Shown piece after piece: positions 44,604 to 52,633 of a stretch of DNA of 64,000 bases. The notes under the pieces are model-generated. The model was not told the DNA's origin. It saw only the letters and a program-made list of their open reading frames with translations, and made no database searches. Origin of the DNA: Agrobacterium tumefaciens (lineage in GTDB: Bacteria > Pseudomonadota > Alphaproteobacteria > Rhizobiales > Rhizobiaceae); assembly GCA_025559845.1 (NCBI GenBank), contig CP048469.1, positions 682,001 through 746,000 on the forward strand, written 5' to 3'. Position 1 is the first letter of the stretch. Every line of letters starts with the position of its first letter. The position numbers and the translations under genes are program-made.

Positions 44604-44780
44604 TTACAATACGACGGGGCAGCTTGAAGCAGGAACGGGGCTCTGCTGGCAGGCAAGTGCTGCACCGGCATTCACCCGTTGGAAACTGCGGTTCGGATTG
44701 ACGACGAGCGAGGCAAAGGACATGGCAAAAATTGCCATGAGCAGCACGATGATTGTAAGGCGGCGTATCAGCTTGGCCAT
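44604..44780 (-). CDS. Small signal-peptide protein, 58 residues
   Basis: The product begins MAKLIRRL, then a hydrophobic run IVLLMAIFAMSFASLVV, and ends with a short tail holding two cysteines (LACQQSPVPASSCPVVL). I start it at ATG 44780, seven bases after AAGGGG; the frame is open to 44864. It looks secreted or membrane-anchored, and the Cys pair could form a disulfide. It forms a tight pair with the next small gene (44419-44592). Confidence 0.6.
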   Translation of the reverse strand: MAKLIRRLTIIVLLMAIFAMSFASLVVNPNRSFQRVNAGAALACQQSPVPASSCPVVL

Positions 44781-44938
44781 GTCCATTCCCCTTATTGGAG
44801 TTGATAGACAGAGTTTTGCCATAGTTGGACTGAACCGATGCTGAGAACCCGGTTCATATGGCATTCAGGGAGGTTAATAGGGCCTTTCCCCATTCTGGAC
44901 CGGTAAAAGATGGAGGGATCTTCGCCCCTGCGACCCCA

Positions 44939-45535
44939 TTATGTCAGGGAGGTCTCTGCACGAGCGGTTACTTCGCTGATGAAATCAGCAATCGCCTCGG
45001 GGTCTGTGGCATCGACGACCCGCAAGCCATGTTCCCGCGCGGCGGCAAACATTTCGGTATTTTCCCTGAGGGATCGCTCGATGAAAGCGTCGATCAATTG
45101 CCGTCGATCGGCGTTACCATCATCATAAGCGGCTTCGCGGCGCATTCTCTTCAACAGTAACTCGTTCTCGGCATGGAGAAAAACTCCGGCAACGCTGCGA
45201 TCGATCAGTGGCGATATATATTCAGGTCGCAAGGCTGCACCCTCGAAAACCGTGAGTTCGCCCGTGCCAGCCCGCTTGTCGAGCAGGCTTTGGATGAGCG
45301 GCCAGATATTCTGATGATGGACCCGAAGGAACCAGTGGATCGTTTCGGGTGAAAGGCTCTTATAATATTCTTCGACAGGCCCGGGGATGGCTGGCCACGG
45401 TCGGCCGGGATGGCGGGCAAGGCTATCGGTGGAAATGGTCTCGCAGCGCAGCTTTGCGCTCAACTGCTTCGCTAATGTTGTTTTGCCGACATGCGAGGTA
45501 CCCGAAATCAGAATTGTCGAAAGGGTCACGCGCAT
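44939..45535 (-). CDS. P-loop nucleotide kinase-like protein
   Basis: The 198-residue product has the Walker A motif GTSHVGKTT (about residues 12-20) at the start, and a central hydrophobic strand TVFEGAALRPEYI. It looks like a small-molecule kinase or AAA-type ATPase of the 2-phosphoglycerate-kinase/adenylate-kinase group, but the substrate is not clear. A frequent label is AAA family ATPase. It has no membrane segment. Confidence 0.75.
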   Translation of the reverse strand: MRVTLSTILISGTSHVGKTTLAKQLSAKLRCETISTDSLARHPGRPWPAIPGPVEEYYKSLSPETIHWFLRVHHQNIWPLIQSLLDKRAGTGELTVFEGAALRPEYISPLIDRSVAGVFLHAENELLLKRMRREAAYDDGNADRRQLIDAFIERSLRENTEMFAAAREHGLRVVDATDPEAIADFISEVTARAETSLT

Positions 45536-45630
45536 GTTTCTGCCTCAGTCTTGGTCGGCGCGGCGCAACGATACATAACGGGATAAAAGGGGTCTACCCT
45601 CTCGCCATGCGTTGCACCCGCCGTCTGTTT

Positions 45631-45969
45631 TTAGAGGCGTGTCCAGGTCTGTGACTTGCACAGCACTTTCAGCACACAGCCCTTCATGCTGAGCGAATTG
45701 CCTGAAACGGTGCCAGAGCCACTATAGGTCTTGTCATTGGCCGGATCGGTAATGTCGCCCGAATAGCTATTGCCGGTGCCGCTCATCTTGCCGATCTGTT
45801 TTCCAGCGTGCTTGCCGGTCTTCAGCGTCACGCAGAACGCCGAACCGCAAGGAGCAATGGCGGCGGTTTCGCCGCTGGCGGTTTTCCAGTTGCCTTCAAT
45901 GGCCTCGCCGGCAAGGGCAGAACCGCCCAGCATGACAAGCGCTGCGGCCAAAATCGTCATTCTCTTCAT
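45631..45969 (-). CDS. DUF2147-family secreted protein
   Basis: The 112-residue protein has a signal peptide (LAAALVMLGGSALAGEA) and the DUF2147 pattern IEGNWKTASGETAAIAPCGSAFC with CVLKVLCKSQTWTRL at the end. The start ATG 45969 has GGGAGG seven bases upstream. The four cysteines probably pair in the periplasm. A palindromic element like that upstream of ETF-QO lies 90 bases upstream of the start. Confidence 0.85.
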   Translation of the reverse strand: MKRMTILAAALVMLGGSALAGEAIEGNWKTASGETAAIAPCGSAFCVTLKTGKHAGKQIGKMSGTGNSYSGDITDPANDKTYSGSGTVSGNSLSMKGCVLKVLCKSQTWTRL

Positions 45970-46476
45970 ATGGACCTCCCAATCCAGTGTGCTGAAGTCG
46001 GTCATACCTTGCGCTTCAGCACGCGCATCTCCTCATGCGAGTGGAGAGATTTATAATTAACGTGAACGTAAAAGGAAATATCTTTGCCGCGGATTTTCAT
46101 GTTTTTCCGCAGAAGAGAGACGGGAAGAGCGTTGGCTTCAAAAACGATGTTTGGCGCATGGTTTAAAAAGGGTTGAATTCCATTCGTAAAGCTTTCGTAA
46201 AAATGCGCAGAAAGTCCTTAATTTCCGGGCCTCGGCATATTTAACAAAAACCCAACTTTACCAATCGTTTGGACTTTGTTTGCGGCCCATTAATCATGCC
46301 TTTTAAGCGCCCGTTGAAGGCCCGCTGTCATATTGGGGTCATCGAAAGCGCAGGGAAAACCTGCCAGCTGGAAGGACGAAAAAAGCCGCAGAAGACGGTG
46401 GGTCCGGAAGGCAAAACGCCCGCTCAGAGGCGCAGAAGACAGAACCAACGCAGGTTACGAAACAGGGATAAGAACA
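45970..46476. other. Intergenic region upstream of DUF2147 and SEL1-like genes
   Basis: No convincing gene in 507 bases. AT-rich blocks near 46150-46260 may hold the promoter of the SEL1-like gene. The operator-like palindrome at 46058-46071 lies near the DUF2147 start. Confidence 0.5.
46058..46071. promoter_or_regulatory. Palindrome matching the ETF-QO operator
   Basis: TAACGT-GA-ACGTAA, 13 of 14 bases like the element at 29198-29211. On the minus strand it is followed by a -10-like TATAAAT toward the DUF2147 gene. Confidence 0.45.
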
Positions 46477-46743
46477 ATGGCACGCTTTGAAATTCGCGAC
46501 ATCGAAATGGCGCTTGCCTCCGGCGAAAGCCGCGTCGAAACTCTTTGCAATCTCGGTCTGGTCTATGCGACCGGCCGGGGCGGCAAGGTGGATCTGGTTG
46601 CGGCTCACAAGTGGCTCAACATTGCCGCCATTCGCGGTTCGGAACGGGCGGCTTCATTGCGCGCCGATCTGGCCCGCAACATGAGCAAGGCGGAGCTGGC
46701 CGAAGCACTGCGTGCCGCACGCGAATGGATGACCGTTCACTGA
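46477..46743 (+). CDS. SEL1-like repeat protein, 88 residues
   Basis: The protein carries one SEL1/TPR-like unit: NLGLVYATGRGGKVDLVAAHKWLNIAAIRGSERAA. Short proteins of this form recur in Rhizobiaceae. I start at ATG 46477; the open frame extends upstream to 46333 but is unsupported there. The function is unknown; it may be a protein-protein adaptor. Confidence 0.8.
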   Translation: MARFEIRDIEMALASGESRVETLCNLGLVYATGRGGKVDLVAAHKWLNIAAIRGSERAASLRADLARNMSKAELAEALRAAREWMTVH

Positions 46744-47034
46744 CAATACCGCACTAAAGCCGGCTGGTTATCTCAGGCCGACCCGCAACAGAACAACGAT
46801 TGCCTTCATTTTCCGGCCACGGTTCCTCCAGTCCCGTTACCCGGTATAAACGAAAGTCAAACCCGAAGGGGAATGCGGCGAGGGCTTCCAGGGAGGAGGC
46901 TTTTGCGCTGACACATCGAGCCGCGACCAGCAGAAACAAGGCTGGCGCGGTTCTTTTATATTTGGGTTGAAGCTGGCGGAAAAAACGATTCCACCCCAGC
47001 GCGTTACGCCCGTTGAATCGTTTTCCGATCATTC

Positions 47035-48147
47035 TCAACCGAGCGCCTTCAGCACTTTCGGCAATGCCTGTTCGAAAAGATCAAGCTTGTCGGCTGTCCC
47101 GGCGCTGACGCGGATGCAGCGGTTCAGTGGTTCGACGCCCGGCATACGAATGAACACGCCGTGCTCCATGAGACCATCGACAATGCCACGCGCGTAAGCG
47201 CCGTCACGATGGCAGTCGATCGTCACAAAATTGGTCGCAGAGGGGAGTGGCGACAACCCATTGTCGCGGGCGATCTGAGAGATACGATCGCGCGCAGCAG
47301 AGATTTTACCGACCACTTCGTGCAGATATTCCTGATCCTTCAAGGCTGCCAATGCAGCGGCAACGGAAACGCGCGCCATGCCGAAGTGGTTGCGGATCTT
47401 GTCGAACGCCTGAACATTTCCCAGCGTGCCGATAGCATAACCAACACGCGCGCCGGCAAGGCCATAAGCCTTCGAGAAGGTACGCATGCGCAATACGTTA
47501 GGTTTGCCGATCAGGGCATCGATCGCAGGTACGGCGCTTGCCGGTGCGGTTTCGCAATAGGCTTCATCCAGAATGAGAAGGCAGGTTTCCGGCAATGCGC
47601 GGGCAAAAGCCACGACCTCGCTTGCTTCCCACCAGCTTCCCATCGGGTTGTCGGGATTGGCGAAATAAACCAGCGGCGCGTTTTCCTTAATGACGAGATC
47701 GAGCAACCCATCGAGGTTTTCGTGGTCGTCAACATAGGGCGTTGTTACCAGCTTCCCGCCGAAGCCGTTCACGTGGTAGTTGAAAGTTGGATATCCGCCG
47801 AAAGACGTCACAACCGGCGTACCAGGTTCGACGATCAGGCGGGCAATTTCACCCAGAAGCCCGTCCACGCCGCCGCCGATCGCGACGTTATCGCGGGAAA
47901 TGCCGTGGTGAATGGCAAGTGCTTCCTTGAGTTCATAGTTTTCCGGATCGCTATACATCCATGTGTCGACTGCTGCGTCCCGCATCGCCAGCAATACGGA
48001 TGGAGCCGGGCCGAAACCGCTCTCGTTTGCACCAATGCGCGCTTTGACCTCAAGACCCCGATTGCGCTCGATGGCTTCCGGACCAACGAAAGGAACGGTG
48101 GAGGGAAGAGAAGCGGCGAGAGGCGTAAGGCGCGAAAAAGCGGACAT
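47035..48147 (-). CDS. HisC-like PLP aminotransferase
   Basis: The 370-residue fold-type-I aminotransferase has IGANESGFGPAPSV, VYFANPDNPMGSWW, LILDEAYCE and the PLP lysine in RTFSKAYGLAGARVGY. It is close to histidinol-phosphate aminotransferases, but no his genes are near and many organisms have several paralogues, so the substrate may be an aromatic or other amino acid. The start is ATG 48147 with weak GGAAA upstream; the frame is open to 48213. Confidence 0.85.
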   Translation of the reverse strand: MSAFSRLTPLAASLPSTVPFVGPEAIERNRGLEVKARIGANESGFGPAPSVLLAMRDAAVDTWMYSDPENYELKEALAIHHGISRDNVAIGGGVDGLLGEIARLIVEPGTPVVTSFGGYPTFNYHVNGFGGKLVTTPYVDDHENLDGLLDLVIKENAPLVYFANPDNPMGSWWEASEVVAFARALPETCLLILDEAYCETAPASAVPAIDALIGKPNVLRMRTFSKAYGLAGARVGYAIGTLGNVQAFDKIRNHFGMARVSVAAALAALKDQEYLHEVVGKISAARDRISQIARDNGLSPLPSATNFVTIDCHRDGAYARGIVDGLMEHGVFIRMPGVEPLNRCIRVSAGTADKLDLFEQALPKVLKALG

Positions 48148-48293
48148 TGCAGAAATTTCCAGTACCTGTTGAGAAAATCGGCCAAACAATAGGTCGAAAA
48201 ACCGAGTGTGCAAGGCGTGCTTCGTGCTGCGAAGGCTGTTTTGGAACAGATTTCTTCGCGTGTGGAGACGCGCGCAAAATCATACCGGCGTTG

Positions 48294-48644
48294 TCAGGCG
48301 CTGGTTTCGAAGCTCAGTCTGCGCACATGATGCAGGAATTCCGCATCGATCAGCATGTTGAATCCGACTGTGGCCATTTCTTCTTCACGACGGATCAGCG
48401 TGCAGCCGATCTCGTCGCGAATGCCAAGGATTTCGAGATAGAAATTGACCGGCATTTCCAGATGCGGGCTGACCTCGATTTCCGCGCCATAGAGAGAAAT
48501 GGTGCGGACAAGGCAGCGCATTGTATTCTTGGCGCTCAGATGATGGCCGATAAAGGTGATCTTGCCGGGGCGGTCAATCTGGAATTTCTCATACATCTCG
48601 TCCGGAGCGACGCTTCGGTGTGGATCGATATTCATGGCCATCAC
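48294..48644 (-). CDS. PilZ-like domain protein
   Basis: The 116-residue protein has the middle element RTISLYGAEIEV with S-x-x-G, followed by alternating strands (MPVNFYLEILG, EIGCTLIRREEEMATVGFN), the pattern of PilZ domains. The N-terminal arginine pair normally needed for c-di-GMP binding is not clear, so nucleotide binding is uncertain. It has no membrane segment. Confidence 0.65.
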   Translation of the reverse strand: MMAMNIDPHRSVAPDEMYEKFQIDRPGKITFIGHHLSAKNTMRCLVRTISLYGAEIEVSPHLEMPVNFYLEILGIRDEIGCTLIRREEEMATVGFNMLIDAEFLHHVRRLSFETSA

Positions 48645-48954
48645 AACCTCCCAGGCTGTTTTATTCTTGTTTCCATTTTAGATCATCTTCCTTGCCGGGA
48701 ACTGAACGAAATACATTCAATTGATTTGACCACGATCTCGTCGTTCCCACAGGACTGTGTCGAAGATGATGTTTCCATTCGGAAAACTGGACGGAAGCAG
48801 TGGTGCAAACACATGGAAGGCGGTTGTGTTCCACTACGGTGCATGCCGCTTCTTCGCCGGTTGACGCGGCCCGTACTTGGCGTTACGCCTTTGTCATACT
48901 TATGTTGCGCATCGCTGGAAAAACTTTCCGTCGCGATCATTCCGGGAGAAACAT
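48645..48954. other. Intergenic region before the flavoprotein gene
   Basis: 310 bases without a supported gene between the divergent PilZ-like and flavoprotein genes. No strong hairpin or consensus promoter was seen. Confidence 0.5.
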
Positions 48955-50172
48955 GTGGCGGACAGGCTGGTAATTGTCGGGGCGGGGCAGGCGGCTTTCG
49001 CACTGGCGGCAAAACTGAGGGCCTTAAAAGACCAGCGCCCCATCACCATCATCGGCTCGGAGGATGTTTTTCCCTATCAGCGCCCGCCGCTTTCGAAAAA
49101 ATACCTGATGGGCGAAATGACCTTCGACCGGCTGATGTTTCGGCCCGAGCAATGGTATGCGGAAAACGATGTCGAAATCCGCCTGTCCACCTGGGTCGAA
49201 GAAATCGACCGTGTGGGCAAGATCGTGCGCATGCAGGACGGAAGCTCGCTTTCTTATGGCAAGCTCGTTCTGGCCACAGGTGCCACGCCGCGTCTTCTGC
49301 CCGCCAGCATTGGTGGCGACCTTGAGGGTGTTCTGGCGGTTCGTGACAAGCGCGACGCCGACAAGCTGATGCGGGAGATGAAGCCGGGCCGCAGACTGCT
49401 TGTGATCGGTGGCGGGTACATAGGGCTCGAAGCTGCGGCTGTTGCCCGCAAGCTTGGTCTCGATGTGACGTTGATCGAAATGGCGGAGAGAATCCTCCAG
49501 CGCGTCGCCGCAAGGGAAACCGCCGATATCATGCGGGACATTCACGCGGCGCAGGGTGTTTCGATTCGCGAAAAGACCGGCCTTGTTCGCCTTGTCGGCA
49601 TGGATGGCAGGGTCGCTGCCGCCGAATTGTCGGATGGTTCGACCATCGATGTCGATTTCGTCATCGTCGGCATCGGTGTCACACCGAACGATCGACTAGC
49701 CCGCGAATCGGGAATCGATGTTGGCAACGGCGTCGTGGTCGATGAATTCACCCGTACCTCCGACAAGGACATCCATGCGGTTGGTGATTGCGCCCTCCTG
49801 CCTTGGGAAGAGGGTCAGGTTCGGCTGGAATCGGTTCAGAACGCTGTCGACCAGGCAGAGGCTGCCGCGATCGTGTTGGCCGGCACCGAACGCCGCTATG
49901 AACCGAAACCCTGGTTCTGGTCGGATCAATATGATGCCAAGCTGCAGATTGCCGGCTTTAATCTGGGATTCGATGAAACGCTACTGCGCCCCGGCGTCCG
50001 CGAGGGCAGCTATTCCGTCTGGTATTTCCGCCGTGGTCGATTCGTTGCCGTTGATGCGATTAACGACGCCAAAGCCTATGTCACCGGCAAGAAGCTGCTG
50101 GAAACCGGCGTAGAGCCGGATCGCGCCATCCTTGCTGATCCATCTGCCGACCTGAAATCATTACTGTCTTGA
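48955..50172 (+). CDS. NAD(P)/FAD ferredoxin-reductase-like oxidoreductase
   Basis: The 405-residue flavoprotein has the FAD motif IVGAGQAAFALAAKLR (residues 7-22), the NAD(P) motif VIGGGYIGLEAAAVARK near 148, the second FAD motif DIHAVGDCA and a C-terminal reductase domain (WFWSDQYDAKLQIAG). It resembles rhodocoxin/putidaredoxin reductases that feed electrons to ferredoxins of oxygenases. I start at GTG 48955 because CGGGAGA lies about seven bases upstream; the open frame to 48877 has no support. No ferredoxin or P450 gene is adjacent. The HpaI-type aldolase gene follows nine bases later. Confidence 0.88.
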   Translation: MADRLVIVGAGQAAFALAAKLRALKDQRPITIIGSEDVFPYQRPPLSKKYLMGEMTFDRLMFRPEQWYAENDVEIRLSTWVEEIDRVGKIVRMQDGSSLSYGKLVLATGATPRLLPASIGGDLEGVLAVRDKRDADKLMREMKPGRRLLVIGGGYIGLEAAAVARKLGLDVTLIEMAERILQRVAARETADIMRDIHAAQGVSIREKTGLVRLVGMDGRVAAAELSDGSTIDVDFVIVGIGVTPNDRLARESGIDVGNGVVVDEFTRTSDKDIHAVGDCALLPWEEGQVRLESVQNAVDQAEAAAIVLAGTERRYEPKPWFWSDQYDAKLQIAGFNLGFDETLLRPGVREGSYSVWYFRRGRFVAVDAINDAKAYVTGKKLLETGVEPDRAILADPSADLKSLLS

Positions 50173-50181
50173 GGAATCACC

Positions 50182-50982
50182 ATGCCTGCCCCTGAAAACC
50201 GTTTCAAAACCGCCATTCATGCCGGTAAGCCGCAGATCGGCCTCTGGCTCGATATGGCGGAGGCGATTACCGCTGAAATCGCCGGAACCTCGGGCTTCGA
50301 CTGGCTGGTCATTGACGGCGAGCATGGGCCAAACGATCTGCGTAGTATTATCGACCAGTTGCGCGCGTTGGCCACATCGCCGGCTGAGCCGGTGGTGCGT
50401 GTACCGGTCGGTGAAAGCTGGATGATCAAGCAATTGCTGGATGCGGGCGCGCGCACGCTGCTGGTGCCGATGGTTGATTCGGCCGAGCAGGCGAGTGCAC
50501 TGGTCAGCGCCATGCATTATCCACCGCGTGGCATTCGCGGTATGGGCGCGGCTGTGGCGCGTGCCTCAGCCTTCAACACGATCACCGATTATGCCGATAC
50601 GGCGTCTGACAATGTGTGTCTTCTGGTGCAGGCTGAGACGAGGGCGGCAATCGCCGATCTCGACAATATCCTTGCGGTTGATGGCGTGGACGGTGTTTTC
50701 ATTGGTCCGGCGGATCTTGCCGCCGATATGGGATATCTCGGCCGTCTTGACGCTCCGGAAGTGCAGGAGGTCATCGAAGCGGCAATCATCAAGATTGTAT
50801 CCTCGGGCAAGGCAGCCGGCATTCTTACCTTTAATGAGACCTTCAACCGCCGTTATCTCGAACTTGGCGCGTCGTTTGTCGCTGTCGGCGCAGATGTGAC
50901 GGAGTTTGCAGGCGCGCTTCGTTCGCTCTCTGCTCGCTACAAGGGTGAAGCATCGCCGGTACCATCCAAGTCGGGATACTGA
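50182..50982 (+). CDS. HpcH/HpaI-family aldolase
   Basis: The 266-residue protein is a class II pyruvate aldolase. The motif VIDGEHGPND includes the catalytic His48; PVGESWMIKQLLDAGARTLLVPM, a metal ligand near Glu152 (VQAETRAAIADLD) and Asp in FIGPADLAADMG follow. Family members act on 4-hydroxy-2-oxoheptanedioate or 2-dehydro-3-deoxyglucarate; which is used here is unclear. It lies nine bases after the flavoprotein gene, so the two are probably one operon. Confidence 0.9.
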   Translation: MPAPENRFKTAIHAGKPQIGLWLDMAEAITAEIAGTSGFDWLVIDGEHGPNDLRSIIDQLRALATSPAEPVVRVPVGESWMIKQLLDAGARTLLVPMVDSAEQASALVSAMHYPPRGIRGMGAAVARASAFNTITDYADTASDNVCLLVQAETRAAIADLDNILAVDGVDGVFIGPADLAADMGYLGRLDAPEVQEVIEAAIIKIVSSGKAAGILTFNETFNRRYLELGASFVAVGADVTEFAGALRSLSARYKGEASPVPSKSGY

Positions 50983-50997
50983 GCGCAAATATAGTTT

Positions 50998-51024
50998 GAC
51001 CGAAGGAGGCCTAACCCCTCGGTC
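50998..51024 (+). terminator. Weak hairpin after the aldolase gene
   Basis: GACCGA pairs with TCGGTC with a partly paired GGAGG/CCCCT interior. There is no U run; termination is uncertain. Confidence 0.35.
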
Positions 51025-51031
51025 TCATATG

Positions 51032-51208
51032 CTAATCGTCGTTACTGGCGTTGAGTTGTTCCGGCGGAATACCTTCTTCGCCGGAGGCGAGATAACCGTG
51101 ATTGATCAGCGCAGCACGCAGAATGCGCTCGATAGCCTCATCATGGCCAATTCCGTGATCTCTCGCAAAGGCTGAGATTGCTTCTTCGATATCGACGCCA
51201 AATTTCAT
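51032..51208 (-). CDS. Small acidic helical protein, 58 residues
   Basis: The product starts MKFGVDIEEAISAFARDHG and continues as two helices (DEAIERILRAALINHGYL) with an acidic tail (SGEEGIPPEQLN). A GGAGGGG ribosome site lies a few bases before the ATG, the best evidence that it is real. The layout resembles small DNA-binding or antitoxin-like proteins, but there is no partner gene and no clear ribbon-helix-helix, so I do not assign a function. Confidence 0.65.
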   Translation of the reverse strand: MKFGVDIEEAISAFARDHGIGHDEAIERILRAALINHGYLASGEEGIPPEQLNASNDD

Positions 51209-51247
51209 TTTGCCCCTCCGCCCGTCTCGATAGGTCTATACGCGAAT

Positions 51248-51281
51248 AGGCAAGGGAAGTTCTCTCCCCTTGCCTTTTTAT
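51248..51281 (+). terminator. Intrinsic terminator read on the plus strand
   Basis: AGGCAAGGG pairs with CCCTTGCCT and is followed by TTTTTATT on the plus strand. The gene to its right, on the minus strand, could also end here, but the U run fits plus-strand transcripts. Confidence 0.65.
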
Positions 51282-51297
51282 TCCAAGCTGGTGCTGA

Positions 51298-51639
51298 TTA
51301 GCGCCAGCGGTAGAGGCTGCCGTTGGAAGACTGCTGTTGTGTGCTTGTGCCGACAACGTAACCAATCGCAAAACCAAGCGCGCCGACAATTGTCAGCAAG
51401 GACGTCGCTGTCGCGGGATTCTCTTTCACCGCTTCCACGACCTGATGGCCTTGGGTGCGTACGTTCTGCGCCGCCTTGCGAACACGGCCACGTGCTTCGC
51501 CGAGCAATTCGGATGCGTCGTCGCCTGCGTCTTCCACGCGAGCTGAAACAGCCTTTGAAAGCGACGCGATCTGCGTACGAAGCTCCGCGATCTGATTCTC
51601 GATCGTTTCTTCAACAACATTCAGTCTGGTTTGAGCCAT
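51298..51639 (-). CDS. DUF883/ElaB-like membrane-anchored protein
   Basis: The 113-residue protein has long amphipathic helices (VEETIENQIAELRTQIASL and ELLGEARGRVRKAAQNVR) and a single C-terminal membrane helix near residues 79-97, the plan of the ElaB/YqjD/DUF883 group of stress-linked membrane proteins. GAGGTG lies upstream of the start. An EcfG-type promoter sits about 30 bases upstream of the ATG, which fits stress-controlled expression. Confidence 0.78.
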   Translation of the reverse strand: MAQTRLNVVEETIENQIAELRTQIASLSKAVSARVEDAGDDASELLGEARGRVRKAAQNVRTQGHQVVEAVKENPATATSLLTIVGALGFAIGYVVGTSTQQQSSNGSLYRWR

Positions 51640-51668
51640 GTGAGCACCTCTTTTGTTACCGGTCAGAA

Positions 51669-51693
51669 AACGCCGACGCCGGTGAAAGGTTCC
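51669..51693 (-). promoter_or_regulatory. EcfG (general stress sigma) promoter
   Basis: Read on the minus strand, GGAAC - 16 bases - CGTT: both boxes match the alphaproteobacterial EcfG consensus exactly. It lies 30-54 bases upstream of the DUF883-like start. Confidence 0.75.
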
Positions 51694-51868
51694 CTCCTAG
51701 CCAAACAAGTTGCACCGCAAAGGCCGTAATGCCGCACCTTTAGTGGGTTTCAGGCTTTATATATACGCATCGGACAGACACGCTGCCTCAGCCCAAGCCA
51801 CAGCTTTTTCATTCCTTCCGCGAAAAAGCCTTGCATTCATTTTTTATACGCAATAATCAGGCCCCACC

Positions 51869-51959
51869 GGAGAGGTGGCCGAGTGGTCGAAGGCGCTCCC
51901 CTGCTAAGGGAGTATACGTCAAAAGCGTATCGAGGGTTCGAATCCCTTCCTCTCCGCCA
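51869..51959 (+). tRNA. tRNA-Ser (anticodon GCT)
   Basis: A full class II tRNA: acceptor arm GGAGAGG/CCTCTCC, D arm GGCCGAGTGG, anticodon GCT at 51903-51905 in CTGCTAA, an extended variable arm, T arm GGTTCGAATCC and an encoded CCA. 91 bases including CCA, suiting serine tRNA. Confidence 0.97.
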
Positions 51960-52633
51960 TCTGGCTCATATGATCTTCACAGAAGCCACTTTCCAAATTT
52001 TATAGTTCTGATTTCGCTCTTTTAGCGTGATTGATGTGCTCTGCGACTGAATGGGCGGGCTCGCTCCAGATTTACCTTCGAAAATATCGCGTGATCGAAC
52101 GGAATGGGAAGACATCCGCGTTGTTTCCTTTGCGCACGACTCTATCCGGCGTGTGAAGCGAAAAAGGATTTCGTCGAATCGAACTCTTGGATTCGGCTTG
52201 CACGATTCAGAACGGCGCTCGTTTTCCACACTGTTGCCGAATCCTCAGTCGGCCATCTGTTGATCGAGTGCGGTGCATTTTTCTCATTTGCCGGCAGGAG
52301 AACGCGCCGGCGCTTATAAGTACCGATGCGTGAAAAGGTTATGTTAACTCCGCTAACTAACGGATTCTCAAGGAATTTATTAACTGAACGTAAATCTCTT
52401 CGTGTAGTCGCACAATGCTGTGTGTTTTTTGAGCAACAAGGCGAAATGAACCAGCCTGTGAAAATGCCTTTCTCGTCGTTTGTCGATTGCAACCGCCGGA
52501 ACGTTTTGTATTTTCACGAACAGAAGCGAGGCGGTGGATCGTTTGGCTTCTAAAAAACACGGGAATGGGGCAGGGAATGCTGTCCTTCAGCGAAAGTACC
52601 CAGACCCTTTTTAAACTTTGACTGGAGGTCAAC
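51960..52633 (+). other. Long intergenic region before the first porin gene
   Basis: 674 bases without a supported gene. The frames seen here (for example a 116-codon frame on the minus strand) have no family or ribosome site. AT-rich elements near 52330-52400 may hold the porin promoter. No integrase remnant or repeat of the tRNA end was noticed. Confidence 0.5.

Noticed and set aside
46754..47038. 94-codon minus-strand frame directly after the HisC-like gene
   Set aside because: Starts with TTG overlapping the previous stop, has no ribosome site, no family and mixed codon use. A remnant is possible but not supported.
51032..51208. Toxin-antitoxin pair
   Set aside because: The small protein has no adjacent partner of toxin type; the neighbours are an aldolase and a DUF883-like protein.
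52142..52492. 116-codon minus-strand frame upstream of porin 1
   Set aside because: No ribosome site, no family; lies in a region expected to hold porin control DNA.
51869..52633. tRNA-Ser as a possible integration site
   Set aside because: No integrase gene, phage gene or repeat of the tRNA 3' end was seen in the following sequence.
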